Part shown: positions 1 through 6,911 of the stretch, piece after piece
Numbering within the stretch: the stretch's first letter is position 1
Layout: every line of letters begins with the position of its first letter
Origin: Candidatus Omnitrophota bacterium
GTDB taxonomy: Bacteria; Omnitrophota; Omnitrophia; Omnitrophales; JACQLI01
DNA: 15,047 nucleotides
Direction: 5' to 3'
Assembly (NCBI GenBank): GCA_016204125.1
Contig: JACQLI010000055.1
Span: forward strand, 1 to 15,047
Position numbers and translations under genes: made by a program
The notes under the pieces: model-generated
The model's database searches: none
Told to the model about the DNA's origin: nothing
What the model saw: only the letters and a program-made list of their open reading frames with translations

Positions 1-1
1 C

Positions 2-49
2 CCAACTCGGGCAGCTCAGGTGCTGCCCGAGTTGGTTTCTCTTTTTTTT
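2..49 (+). terminator. Strong intrinsic terminator of an upstream gene
   Basis: A perfect 14-bp stem (2-15 pairing with 22-35, arm CCAACTCGGGCAGC) with a 6-base loop is followed by a T-rich tract at 36-49 that ends in eight T. This is a textbook rho-independent terminator reading rightward. Its gene lies outside the window. It separates that gene from the operon starting near 88. Confidence 0.9.
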
Positions 50-59
50 GGCCTAAAAT
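32..59 (+). promoter_or_regulatory. Possible sigma-70 promoter for the 88-2956 operon
   Basis: TTGGTT (32-37), a 16-base spacer and TAAAAT (54-59) resemble a -35/-10 pair just upstream of the first gene. Transcription would start near 66. The -35 overlaps the preceding terminator arm and matches consensus only in TTG, so this is a weak call. It is supported mainly by its position, because the operon must start here if the terminator works. Confidence 0.3.
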
Positions 60-87
60 CGTTGAAATTTATAGACAGGTTTTTTCT

Positions 88-855
88 GTGTTGAGAAAAG
101 ACCCCATGGTTGGTATGCTTTTTGGTGTGATTCTCGTCTGCGATTTTATTGCGCTCGCACTTTTATTTTTAGCGCCATCACCACCGGTTTCCTATGTATT
201 GGCGCCGATTATTCGCACATTTTGGGATGATCAATTTCTTCATTATCCTGCTAATTTTCTCCTACTTCCCAAACTTCTGGATCATGCCCATTTTGTCATC
301 ACGACGATTATTGGTGTCTTTTTGACAGGAGTTGTGATTAAAAAAATAGAAGGTCAGATTGTAGAAAGGGAGCGAGTCTCCCTTTTAGATGCATGCGGTT
401 CTGTCATGAAAAGGTATCTCTCTCTTATCATTGCCTGGCTTCTTAGCTATGGTCTTCTTGTTTTTTCGCTTCGAGTCACTCTTCCTATAATCCCACAGAA
501 TGCATGGCTTCAATTAGGTGGCGCTTTCGGTGTTAGCGTAATGATTCAAGGTCTCGTCGTTTTTCTCCTACCAGCAATTCTTATTCTGAATAAAGGATTC
601 TTTAGGTCTGTCTGGGAGGGGCTGAGATTTGGTGCGAAGAATATTCTTGTAGCGGTTGCTTTGATCAGCCTGCCGATGTTTTTTGTGATTGCTCTATCCT
701 TCTTTAAAATATTAACTCCCGTCTATGTGAGAGTTTATCCCGAATTCGTCCTATGGGTCCTTTCCATAGGGATTCTGATCATGACGGTAGTGGATCTCTG
801 GATCACTTCTTTGGCTACGATCTTATTCTTGAAAGAGAGGAATCACGAATCATGA
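88..855 (+). CDS. Six-helix integral membrane protein, function unknown
   Basis: A 255-residue, strongly hydrophobic protein with about six predicted membrane helices, near residues 9-29, 67-85, 110-132, 144-167, 185-209 and 221-248. Loops are short, with a basic/acidic segment at about 84-108 (KKIEGQIVERER) that is probably cytoplasmic. There is no N-terminal cleavage site and I recognise no catalytic motif. The general look is that of poorly characterised multi-helix proteins of the DUF975 or GDPD-membrane-domain type, but I cannot assign a family. The start is uncertain: GTG at 88 gives a basic N-terminus, whereas ATG at 106 also keeps the first helix whole, and neither has a good ribosome-binding site. 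Its stop overlaps the next start as ATGA (852-855), so it is probably translationally coupled to the PEP-CTERM gene. A role in the same envelope process is inferred from that alone. Confidence 0.75.
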   Translation: MLRKDPMVGMLFGVILVCDFIALALLFLAPSPPVSYVLAPIIRTFWDDQFLHYPANFLLLPKLLDHAHFVITTIIGVFLTGVVIKKIEGQIVERERVSLLDACGSVMKRYLSLIIAWLLSYGLLVFSLRVTLPIIPQNAWLQLGGAFGVSVMIQGLVVFLLPAILILNKGFFRSVWEGLRFGAKNILVAVALISLPMFFVIALSFFKILTPVYVRVYPEFVLWVLSIGILIMTVVDLWITSLATILFLKERNHES

Positions 856-1526
856 ATTGGAACCGCATCTTCATCATTGCAGTGTTGGTTCTGACACTGC
901 CGATTTCGCAGGCCTATTCGGCTGTGGCGGAATGGGGAATCGTCCTGGGTGAGAATCCTTGGGCCGATGCGGGGCTTCCTACGATCGCAAGTCAAGGAGA
1001 TCTTCCTCCGTTTGATATTGGAATCTCAGATCCTTTGCCCGGCATGGATCTTATCGAAAGCGGAGCGGGAGAGCTTCTCGACGAATTAGAGGAACTTGCT
1101 CTTTATATTGAGGGTGAAGATGCGATTCAGAATATATCAGTCGCTGGGACAGCGTTCTGGTCGAAGAGAAAAGTTGTTATCACAAGCGCCGTCCTCCTTT
1201 TAACGGCTCTCTTGCTCGCCATCCTGGGCCTTGCCGTAGGTGGATCGGGAAGCGGCTCTGGAAGCACCTCAGGTCCAGGTGGTGGACCTAGCCCGAATCC
1301 AAACAATCCAGGTCCTCCGGACAATCCTGACCCTGACGACTTTTATCCACCACCACTAATCTATGATCCACCTCCTCCAGGGCCAGACCCAGATCCATTT
1401 ATTATTGAGCCAGGAGCGGGGAAACCAGGAGGAAATTCTGGCGTTCCGCATAGTCCAGAGCCTTCAACAGTTCTTCTGATGGGCTTTGGGCTCTTGATTC
1501 CATTTTTGAGGCGGCGAGGTTTATGA
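852..1526 (+). CDS. PEP-CTERM sorting-domain protein
   Basis: A 224-residue exported protein. Residues 1-24 are a Sec-type signal peptide (hydrophobic core, then SQAYSA). Residues 25-105 form an acidic region. Residues 108-129 are a strong internal hydrophobic segment preceded by KRK. Residues 130-200 are a low-complexity Gly/Ser then Pro/Asn/Asp linker. The C-terminus is a PEP-CTERM signal: PEP at 202-204, a hydrophobic stretch at about 206-218, and RRR at 220-222. In known systems exosortase recognises this tripartite tail and releases the protein to the surface or matrix. No exosortase gene is in the window. The start is ATG 852, which overlaps the previous stop and begins a proper signal peptide; longer upstream readings of this frame lie inside the previous gene. 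It overlaps the next gene by ATGA at 1523-1526. The mature domain is unrecognised, and the internal hydrophobic segment is odd for this class. Confidence 0.88.
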   Translation: MNWNRIFIIAVLVLTLPISQAYSAVAEWGIVLGENPWADAGLPTIASQGDLPPFDIGISDPLPGMDLIESGAGELLDELEELALYIEGEDAIQNISVAGTAFWSKRKVVITSAVLLLTALLLAILGLAVGGSGSGSGSTSGPGGGPSPNPNNPGPPDNPDPDDFYPPPLIYDPPPPGPDPDPFIIEPGAGKPGGNSGVPHSPEPSTVLLMGFGLLIPFLRRRGL

Positions 1527-2956
1527 AGAGAAACTTACTTTTAGTATTTTCGATTGCAACACTTCTTGCAGGATGTCAGGGCAATCGCTCGGGTTACTTG
1601 GCTGAGAAGGAATTTTACCAGGCATCCAAAAAGCTAGCTGCTCTCAAGAAGGTAGAGGCGATGGCGGGTGTTACTGTTCACGAAGCGCGGACTTACGTTC
1701 CTGTCATCACTGCGTTCGAGGAGATTGTTGAAAAATACCCATCTTCATCCAAGGCGATTGAGAGCCTTAGTATCATTGCCGATCTTTGGGCCAAACAAAA
1801 AGCGTACGACCGAGCCCGCGAAACGCTCAATAAGATTGTTCAAAATTATTCTTCCACGTTGGCTGCCGATGCACGTTTCAAAATAGCTCAGCTCTATGAA
1901 GCGGAGGGGAAATGGGAGAAGGCAGAGGCCGCTTATTGGGAGACGGCTGAATATCATCCTCTGGTAATAAAGGGTGCTTACGCGCCTATTTATATCACGG
2001 GACATTATAAGAAAGAAGGGAATCAAGATGCTTTCGAGAGGTCTTTTGTGAAGGCGTCCGAATATTACAATACCAATCTCAAACAGGCAGGACCCATCGA
2101 GGCTTCCGTTATTATTCATAACTACCTTGCTCTTGCCTATGTCATGCATGGAGATTGGCAGAAGGCAAAGGATGAGTGGCTCCTTATCGCTAAGAACTAT
2201 CCCAAAAATCCATACGCCCCCCTCGGTATACTTGCGGCTGCGGAAACCATATCGGCCAATGGGAAATTTGAAGATGGGCTACGACTTTATCGGCGATTTT
2301 TCAGGACCTATCCGAGCCACCCCTTTGTTGGTAAGTCAAGAGTTCGGATTGGACTCATGTATCTTGCAAAGAGGGATTTTGCTCGGTCTCGTTGGTGGTT
2401 GAATAAGGCGATCTCGGAAAATTTTGCTAAGGATAATGCAGCCATAGGAGATTTAAAACTTTTGATTGGGCGTGCATTCCAAGAAGAAGGGCTTTGGGCT
2501 GAAGCTCAGAAAGTGTACGATGAAATCGGGAAAGAACATCCAACAACCGTGGCTTCGCTTCAAGTTCCTTTCATGGTTTCCCTCTATTATGAGCAGCAAA
2601 ATCAGCCTGAAAAGGTTGAAGAGATCCTGGACGAGGCGATCAAACAGTATGAACTTATCGAAAAAGAGCATCCGGGCACGCGTCTTGCAAAGCAAGCAAG
2701 GCGGTTTATGTATAACGCCTTCGCCAAGAAAGGTGATTGGGATAAGTTTCTGGCTAATGTGGATCAGGATATTGTGAATGAGAAGAATTCTGTGATACAG
2801 GGAAGATGGCTGCTTCTCAAAGGCCTCATTGCTGAAAACAGACTCAAAGACAAAGAAAAGGCTGTTACCCTTTATCAGGACTTTCTTCAGAAACATCCCG
2901 AACATCCGCAGGCTAATGTTGCCAAGAGCCACTTAGAGGCTCTGTCGAAGAATTAG
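1523..2956 (+). CDS. TPR-repeat outer-membrane lipoprotein
   Basis: A 477-residue lipoprotein. The N-terminus is a type II signal peptide with lipobox LAGC, lipidated Cys at residue 18 and Gln at +2, which under the Lol rule favours the outer membrane. The rest is an alpha-helical TPR/Sel1-like solenoid. About eight helix-pair units recur from residue 50 to the end, many closing in YP or HP (EKYPSSS, KNYPKNP, RTYPSHP, KEHPTT, EKEHPGT, QKHPEHP). This resembles BamD or the YbgF C-terminal domain. It is far shorter than the PrsT TPR proteins of exosortase loci, so it is not called PrsT. It is the last gene of a coupled three-gene operon (ATGA overlap with the PEP-CTERM gene). A scaffolding role on the periplasmic face, possibly for the PEP-CTERM protein or for barrel or polymer assembly, is inferred from family and context. 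Confidence 0.85.
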   Translation: MKRNLLLVFSIATLLAGCQGNRSGYLAEKEFYQASKKLAALKKVEAMAGVTVHEARTYVPVITAFEEIVEKYPSSSKAIESLSIIADLWAKQKAYDRARETLNKIVQNYSSTLAADARFKIAQLYEAEGKWEKAEAAYWETAEYHPLVIKGAYAPIYITGHYKKEGNQDAFERSFVKASEYYNTNLKQAGPIEASVIIHNYLALAYVMHGDWQKAKDEWLLIAKNYPKNPYAPLGILAAAETISANGKFEDGLRLYRRFFRTYPSHPFVGKSRVRIGLMYLAKRDFARSRWWLNKAISENFAKDNAAIGDLKLLIGRAFQEEGLWAEAQKVYDEIGKEHPTTVASLQVPFMVSLYYEQQNQPEKVEEILDEAIKQYELIEKEHPGTRLAKQARRFMYNAFAKKGDWDKFLANVDQDIVNEKNSVIQGRWLLLKGLIAENRLKDKEKAVTLYQDFLQKHPEHPQANVAKSHLEALSKN

Positions 2957-3057
2957 GACACGATTTAAAGAAAAATTGGGTGAGTAGTAGTAAGATACCT
3001 CAATTTCTCTAGATATTTCAAGGAAAATTGATCATTAAACAGTTTTAAAAAGTGCCG

Positions 3058-3085
3058 TTGACAATCATAGATAATGTGGTACAAT
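3058..3085 (+). promoter_or_regulatory. Near-consensus sigma-70 promoter for the kinase/regulator operon
   Basis: TTGACA (3058-3063), 16 bases, then TACAAT (3080-3085): a perfect -35 and a five-of-six -10. Transcription should begin near 3091-3093. The element overlaps the first codons of the longest reading of the kinase frame (ATG at 3074), so the mRNA would not contain that start. This argues for the internal ATG at 3158 and a leader of about 65 bases. Confidence 0.75.
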
Positions 3086-3157
3086 TCCTCTACAGTCTCA
3101 TCTGAAAAGTCTATACTGAAGAAAGGTACCAAGCATTATCCCCTTTATCCATCAGAT

Positions 3158-4408
3158 ATGAACCCCTCTCTACTGGGAAAGGAAAAAGTTTCAGACTCAA
3201 CCGCAGCCTTTCATACCTTTTCCGATGAAGAGAACCTCCTCGAATTTGCCCTCGATTCACTCCTTGCTTTAACCTCAGCCGCAGCAGGGTCTATTTTCCT
3301 TTGGGACGATTCCTCAAAGGAGCTTGTTCTGAGCATAGCCAGAGGACCATACCTCGACAAGGTTTCGGGAGCACGGGTGAAATTGAAAGAAGGGGTTTCG
3401 GGCTGGATCGCGGATAAGGGACTTTCAGTGCTCGTTAAAGACATTCATCATGATGAAAGATTCAAAGAAATCAAACGATACAGAACCTACCAAACACCCT
3501 CCTTCATATCCGTTCCCCTCCTAGCTGGAAATAAATTAGTCGGCGTTATCAATGTCACAGAGCGTGAAAACCTGATTTCATTCGATGAAGAAGATTTTGA
3601 CAGGGCCAATACGATTGCAAAACACGTTGCGCTTGCCCTCGAAAATTTAAAGACCAAGAAGCGTCTCCGAAAGGAGAATGAAGAACTTCATCAGTCAGTC
3701 GCGAACCTCAATGAAAGCCTAAGACAGCAAGAATCACTTGTTTCGATCGGTAAGCTCGCCGCCAATCTTGCCCATGAACTCAATAATCCACTCGATGCCA
3801 TCAGGCGTTTTATTAATTTGGCTCTCGATCAAGTAATGGAGGATACACTTGCACGAGAATATCTTCTCAAGGCGAAAAGCGGGATTCGTCGGGCTATCCA
3901 GATCATTAGAGGGATGCTGACCTTTGCGCGGGAGAGCGCCAAGCAGACTACGCGAATTGCCGAACTGCATACCTTGATTGAACAAGCCATTACCGCGGCC
4001 TCTCAGGATCAGACATACGATGGGATGCGATTTGAGAAAGAGTTTTGCGAAGGAAGAGTCCTCGTAAAAGACACAGGACTTTGGACTGTCTTCAAAAATC
4101 TTTTTGAAAACGCCCATCACGCGATGAGTGGAAGGGGTACAATTGTTGTTGCTACGCATCGGAATGCAAAGCAAGTTGTCATTTCCGTACGTGACACAGG
4201 TTGCGGTGTTCCGAATGAACTGAAGGGGAAGGTATTCGAACCCTTCTTTTCAACAAAGGAAAGAGGCGAGGGGACGGGAATCGGTCTCGCAATTTGTCGG
4301 GATATCGTGGATCGGTCGGGCGGTGAGATCACTCTCGAAAGCACAGAAAATGAGGGGACAACTTTTTATATCATGCTCCCTTACGAAGATGGGATTGAGA
4401 AGTTATGA
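3158..4408 (+). CDS. Soluble GAF-domain sensor histidine kinase (NtrB-like)
   Basis: A 416-residue cytoplasmic histidine kinase with no membrane segment. Domains in order: GAF at about 25-163; a coiled-coil at about 163-195 (heptad-like KENEELHQSVANLNESLRQQ); HisKA with the H-box at about 196-260, autophosphorylated His206 in LAHELNNPL; and HATPase_c at about 265-410. The catalytic domain has the N-box ENAHHAM (Asn318), G1 DTGCG (346-350), F-box FEPFF and G2 GEGTGIGLA. It is therefore fully equipped to phosphorylate its partner, the overlapping NtrC-type regulator (ATGA at 4405-4408). The signal is presumably cytoplasmic and bound by the GAF domain; the ligand is unknown. I chose ATG 3158 because the promoter at 3058-3085 overlaps the longer start at 3074 and the GAF domain is intact from 3158. 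No good ribosome-binding site precedes either start, so the exact N-terminus is uncertain. Confidence 0.9.
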   Translation: MNPSLLGKEKVSDSTAAFHTFSDEENLLEFALDSLLALTSAAAGSIFLWDDSSKELVLSIARGPYLDKVSGARVKLKEGVSGWIADKGLSVLVKDIHHDERFKEIKRYRTYQTPSFISVPLLAGNKLVGVINVTERENLISFDEEDFDRANTIAKHVALALENLKTKKRLRKENEELHQSVANLNESLRQQESLVSIGKLAANLAHELNNPLDAIRRFINLALDQVMEDTLAREYLLKAKSGIRRAIQIIRGMLTFARESAKQTTRIAELHTLIEQAITAASQDQTYDGMRFEKEFCEGRVLVKDTGLWTVFKNLFENAHHAMSGRGTIVVATHRNAKQVVISVRDTGCGVPNELKGKVFEPFFSTKERGEGTGIGLAICRDIVDRSGGEITLESTENEGTTFYIMLPYEDGIEKL

Positions 4409-5766
4409 GAAGAACCATTCTTATCGTTGAAGATGATCCGCTCGTGAAGGAGTCTCTTTTCGAAATCCTTAGCCAGGAGGGGTATGAAGTGACGATGGCT
4501 CAGGACGGAAAGGAAGGTCTCGATCTTTTGGCGGATCGTCCTGCGGATGTCGTGCTGACTGATCTCAAGATGCCCGAGATGGGCGGAATGGAATTTTTAA
4601 GTGAGTGCCAGGAAAGATTCCCTGACGTGGATGTTGTGGTGATGACAAGTTACGGTTCTATTGAAAGTGCTGTTGAAGCCATGAAGCTTGGCGCAGCAGA
4701 TTACCTCACGAAGCCGATCAATGACGAAGAAATCAAAATCCTGCTTCAAAGAATCTTCGAAACTCGCCGCTTAAAAGAGGAGAACGCAGGTCTAAGGGAG
4801 CAGCTCGCAGAGAAGCGGAGCCACTTCCACAACATCATCGGTTCCGATCCCAAGATGCAGCGCATTTATCAGCTGATTCAGGCGATTCAGGATACAGACA
4901 CAACCGTTCTTTTAAAAGGAGAAAGCGGAACGGGAAAAGGTATGGTTGCTCAGGCCATTCACTATAGTGACCCTGCTCGTAAGGATGGGCCGTATGTGGA
5001 AGTTAGCTGTGGGGCTATTCCCAGAGATCTTCTCGAAAGCGAACTTTTTGGACATGTGAAAGGAGCCTTCACAAGTGCTATCCGCGACCGCATGGGTCGA
5101 TTTGAAATGGCCAATGGCGGCACCATTCTTCTTGATGAAATTGATGCCCTTCCACCTTATCTTCAGGTGAAGCTTCTGCGTGTGCTTCAGCAAAAAGTGT
5201 TTGAAAAAGTAGGCGATACCAAGACCGTCAGCGTGAATGTCCGCATCATCGCCGCCACCAATAGAGACCTGGAGGAAGATATCCGTAAAGGTAATTTCCG
5301 CGAGGATCTTTATTATCGGCTTAATGTGATCACGATCGAAGTTCCTCCTCTTCGGGCTCGGAGAGAGGACATTCCTCAACTGATCGAGCATTTTCTCACC
5401 TATTACAATACGAAGACGAAACGTCAGGTCAGGGGTGTCGCCAAAGATGCGCTCAAGGTGCTTGTGAATTACGATTGGCCGGGAAATGTAAGAGAGCTTG
5501 AGAATTTGATCGAGAGGGCTTGCGTTCTTGCTGAGGGAGATATGATTACTATAGAGAATTTTCCCAGGGATCTTTCATCACGTGTTCAGGCAACGGTTTC
5601 ATCTCCCATGGGGACGCGGCTTAAGGACGTTCTGTTAGAGCCTGAGAAAAGAGTTATTGTAGAGGCGCTCGAGCAGACGGGTTGGAATCGGAAGAAGGCG
5701 GCTGTGATCCTCCGTATCAATCGGACAACCCTCTACAATAAGATGAAAAAGCACAACTTGCTTTAA
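4405..5766 (+). CDS. NtrC-family sigma-54-dependent response regulator
   Basis: A 453-residue regulator with three domains. The receiver (1-120) has the acidic pair Asp10/Asp11, phospho-acceptor Asp53 in LTDLKMPE, Thr81 and Lys103. The sigma-54 AAA+ domain (about 145-375) has Walker A GESGTGKG (172-179), a sigma-contact loop at 220-225, Walker B ILLDEID, and arginine-finger/sensor segments FREDLYYRL and WPGNVRELE. A Fis-type HTH (about 410-453) ends in NRKKAAVILRINRTTLYNKM. It would be phosphorylated by the kinase encoded immediately upstream and then oligomerise to open sigma-54 promoters. Two positions deviate from the usual family sequence: the contact loop reads GAFTSA rather than GAFTGA, and Walker A ends in Lys-Gly rather than Lys-Glu. 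Its targets are not evident; I found no convincing -24/-12 site in the intergenic regions of this window. It overlaps the kinase gene by four bases. Confidence 0.93.
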   Translation: MRRTILIVEDDPLVKESLFEILSQEGYEVTMAQDGKEGLDLLADRPADVVLTDLKMPEMGGMEFLSECQERFPDVDVVVMTSYGSIESAVEAMKLGAADYLTKPINDEEIKILLQRIFETRRLKEENAGLREQLAEKRSHFHNIIGSDPKMQRIYQLIQAIQDTDTTVLLKGESGTGKGMVAQAIHYSDPARKDGPYVEVSCGAIPRDLLESELFGHVKGAFTSAIRDRMGRFEMANGGTILLDEIDALPPYLQVKLLRVLQQKVFEKVGDTKTVSVNVRIIAATNRDLEEDIRKGNFREDLYYRLNVITIEVPPLRARREDIPQLIEHFLTYYNTKTKRQVRGVAKDALKVLVNYDWPGNVRELENLIERACVLAEGDMITIENFPRDLSSRVQATVSSPMGTRLKDVLLEPEKRVIVEALEQTGWNRKKAAVILRINRTTLYNKMKKHNLL

Positions 5767-5808
5767 TCAAGTCACAACGTCATCTTTTAACAATAAGGAT
5801 TAAGGCCA

Positions 5809-6846
5809 GTGACCTCAAAAACTAGCGTCCAGAGGGAAACTGCATTTTCTGGCCTGTCTGATTTCAAGAAGTGGCAGAAATTCCAAGACCTTTTCGCCAA
5901 GATCATTGGCGCTAATATCTCCTTCCTTAACACTTCAGGTAGCTTCTTTACCCACTCGAGTGACGTTACTCCCACCTGTTCTGAAATAGCCAAACCCGCA
6001 GATGGATATCAACAGAAGCCCGTCCATTGTATAGACGAATCCCTTCAGGGTGGACTGAAGGGTGAGAAGTCCTATCTCTGTGAGCATTCTCTTCTTTATT
6101 TTCCTTTACGTATTCATTTGGAAGGCTTGACCATCGGAGGTCTCATCGTTGGACCCGTTCTCGTCGGGAGGAGAGAAGACGAAGAAAGTTGTCGAAAGAC
6201 GTGCGAAAAGTTGAGGTTGGATGCTGAAAATTTCCTCGACCGGGTTCGAGAAATCAAGCTTTTCTCACACCTCGCCCTGTCTGTGATTCTCGATTTTCTT
6301 CGCGGGATGACCGAGCACTTCCTCAAACGGGCGACGGAGAAAAGGGAAATTGAAAGGCTGATGCCGGGTTTCATTTCAAGATCGAGGGAATCAAAAGACT
6401 TTTTTTCCGCTATCCACAGTAACGAACTGGCCAACTCGCTTCTCGATATCGCCATGGGTGTAGTTGAAGGAGATTCAGGATCCGTTCTCTTCTTCGATGA
6501 AAAGGAAAAGTCTTTTTACATCAAAACCGCGCGTGGAATTCAAGCACAGGCTGTTAAGGGCACGCCCATCTCTCTAAAAGAAAGCGTTGCGGGTTGGGTG
6601 GCAAGGCGTGGGAAGCCGGTACTTATCCACAAAGAGGTAAAGAATGCAGTGCTTAAAAGACGTCTCAGGAGACCCGGGATCAAATCATCCATTGTTATCC
6701 CGATGAAATTTCAAGATCGGGTCCTGGGCGTTTTCTGTTTGAATGCGGAGTCTTCGAATCGAAAGTTCAATCAGGACAACCTCCTCCTTTTGGGCCAGCT
6801 CGGCAAGCTTGCCAGCGTGGCCTTCGCCCGCATGGGCGCCTACTAA
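5809..6846 (+). CDS. PocR-GAF sensor protein
   Basis: A 345-residue soluble protein. Residues 18-165 match the PocR sensory fold (a PAS-like ligand-binding domain first known from PocR): the Trp-Gln-x-Phe start, an ILD-like ISFLNTSGSFFT strand, Cys57, Cys74 and Cys91 in the order typical of the family, then a PLRI-x-GLTIGGLIVGPV core. A helical linker follows at about 165-205, then a GAF domain at about 205-342 (SVAGWVARRGKPVL, SSIVIPMKFQDRVLGVFCLN). There is no effector, kinase or HTH domain, so it must act through a partner. The GAF domain shares the G-V-x-GW-x-A-x-x-G-x-x-VL pattern with the kinase's GAF. The GTG start at 5809 has AAGGA at 5795-5799, nine bases upstream. It follows the regulator gene by 42 bases with no terminator, so it likely belongs to the same operon. 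A role in modulating the kinase is inferred. The cysteines could bind a metal or sense redox, as in some PocR domains, but this is unproven. Confidence 0.8.
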   Translation: MTSKTSVQRETAFSGLSDFKKWQKFQDLFAKIIGANISFLNTSGSFFTHSSDVTPTCSEIAKPADGYQQKPVHCIDESLQGGLKGEKSYLCEHSLLYFPLRIHLEGLTIGGLIVGPVLVGRREDEESCRKTCEKLRLDAENFLDRVREIKLFSHLALSVILDFLRGMTEHFLKRATEKREIERLMPGFISRSRESKDFFSAIHSNELANSLLDIAMGVVEGDSGSVLFFDEKEKSFYIKTARGIQAQAVKGTPISLKESVAGWVARRGKPVLIHKEVKNAVLKRRLRRPGIKSSIVIPMKFQDRVLGVFCLNAESSNRKFNQDNLLLLGQLGKLASVAFARMGAY

Positions 6847-6870
6847 GCTTTTCCTCTCCTTCTCCTTACG

Positions 6871-6897
6871 CGGTCAATATCCTGCTCCTTTTGACCG
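6871..6897. promoter_or_regulatory. Inverted repeat between the sensory and enzyme/transport operons
   Basis: CGGTCAA (6871-6877) and TTGACCG (6891-6897) form a perfect 7-bp dyad with a 13-base centre, in a 65-base gap just before the methyltransferase gene. No T-tract follows, so it is a poor terminator. The two-turn spacing of the half-sites (20 bases from start to start) would suit a dimeric DNA-binding protein. It could equally form a weak mRNA hairpin. Confidence 0.35.
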
Positions 6898-6911
6898 ATA
6901 ATTAAGGACAC

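Noticed and set aside
1523..2956. Calling the TPR lipoprotein PrsT of the exosortase/PEP-CTERM system
   Set aside because: PrsT proteins are about twice as long and sit in exosortase/polysaccharide loci. Here only TPR repeats and a lipobox are shared.
2973..3030. Competing weak hairpins after the TPR lipoprotein gene (2973-2981 with 2997-3006, or 3001-3007 with 3023-3030), resembling an attenuator or terminator
   Set aside because: The stems are AT-rich, 6-9 pairs with bulges, with no proper T-tract after them. They lie upstream of the kinase promoter, so they would not be in that mRNA. Chance pairing in AT-rich DNA is the simpler explanation.
4912..5391. A 159-codon minus-strand frame inside the response regulator gene
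   Set aside because: It is antisense to the conserved AAA+ domain and has no motif or ribosome-binding site; explained by codon bias of the real gene.
3158..5766. Calling the kinase/regulator pair PrsK/PrsR of exosortase loci
   Set aside because: PrsK has many membrane helices before its GAF domain, whereas this kinase is fully soluble. The general GAF-kinase plus sigma-54 regulator pairing is widespread.
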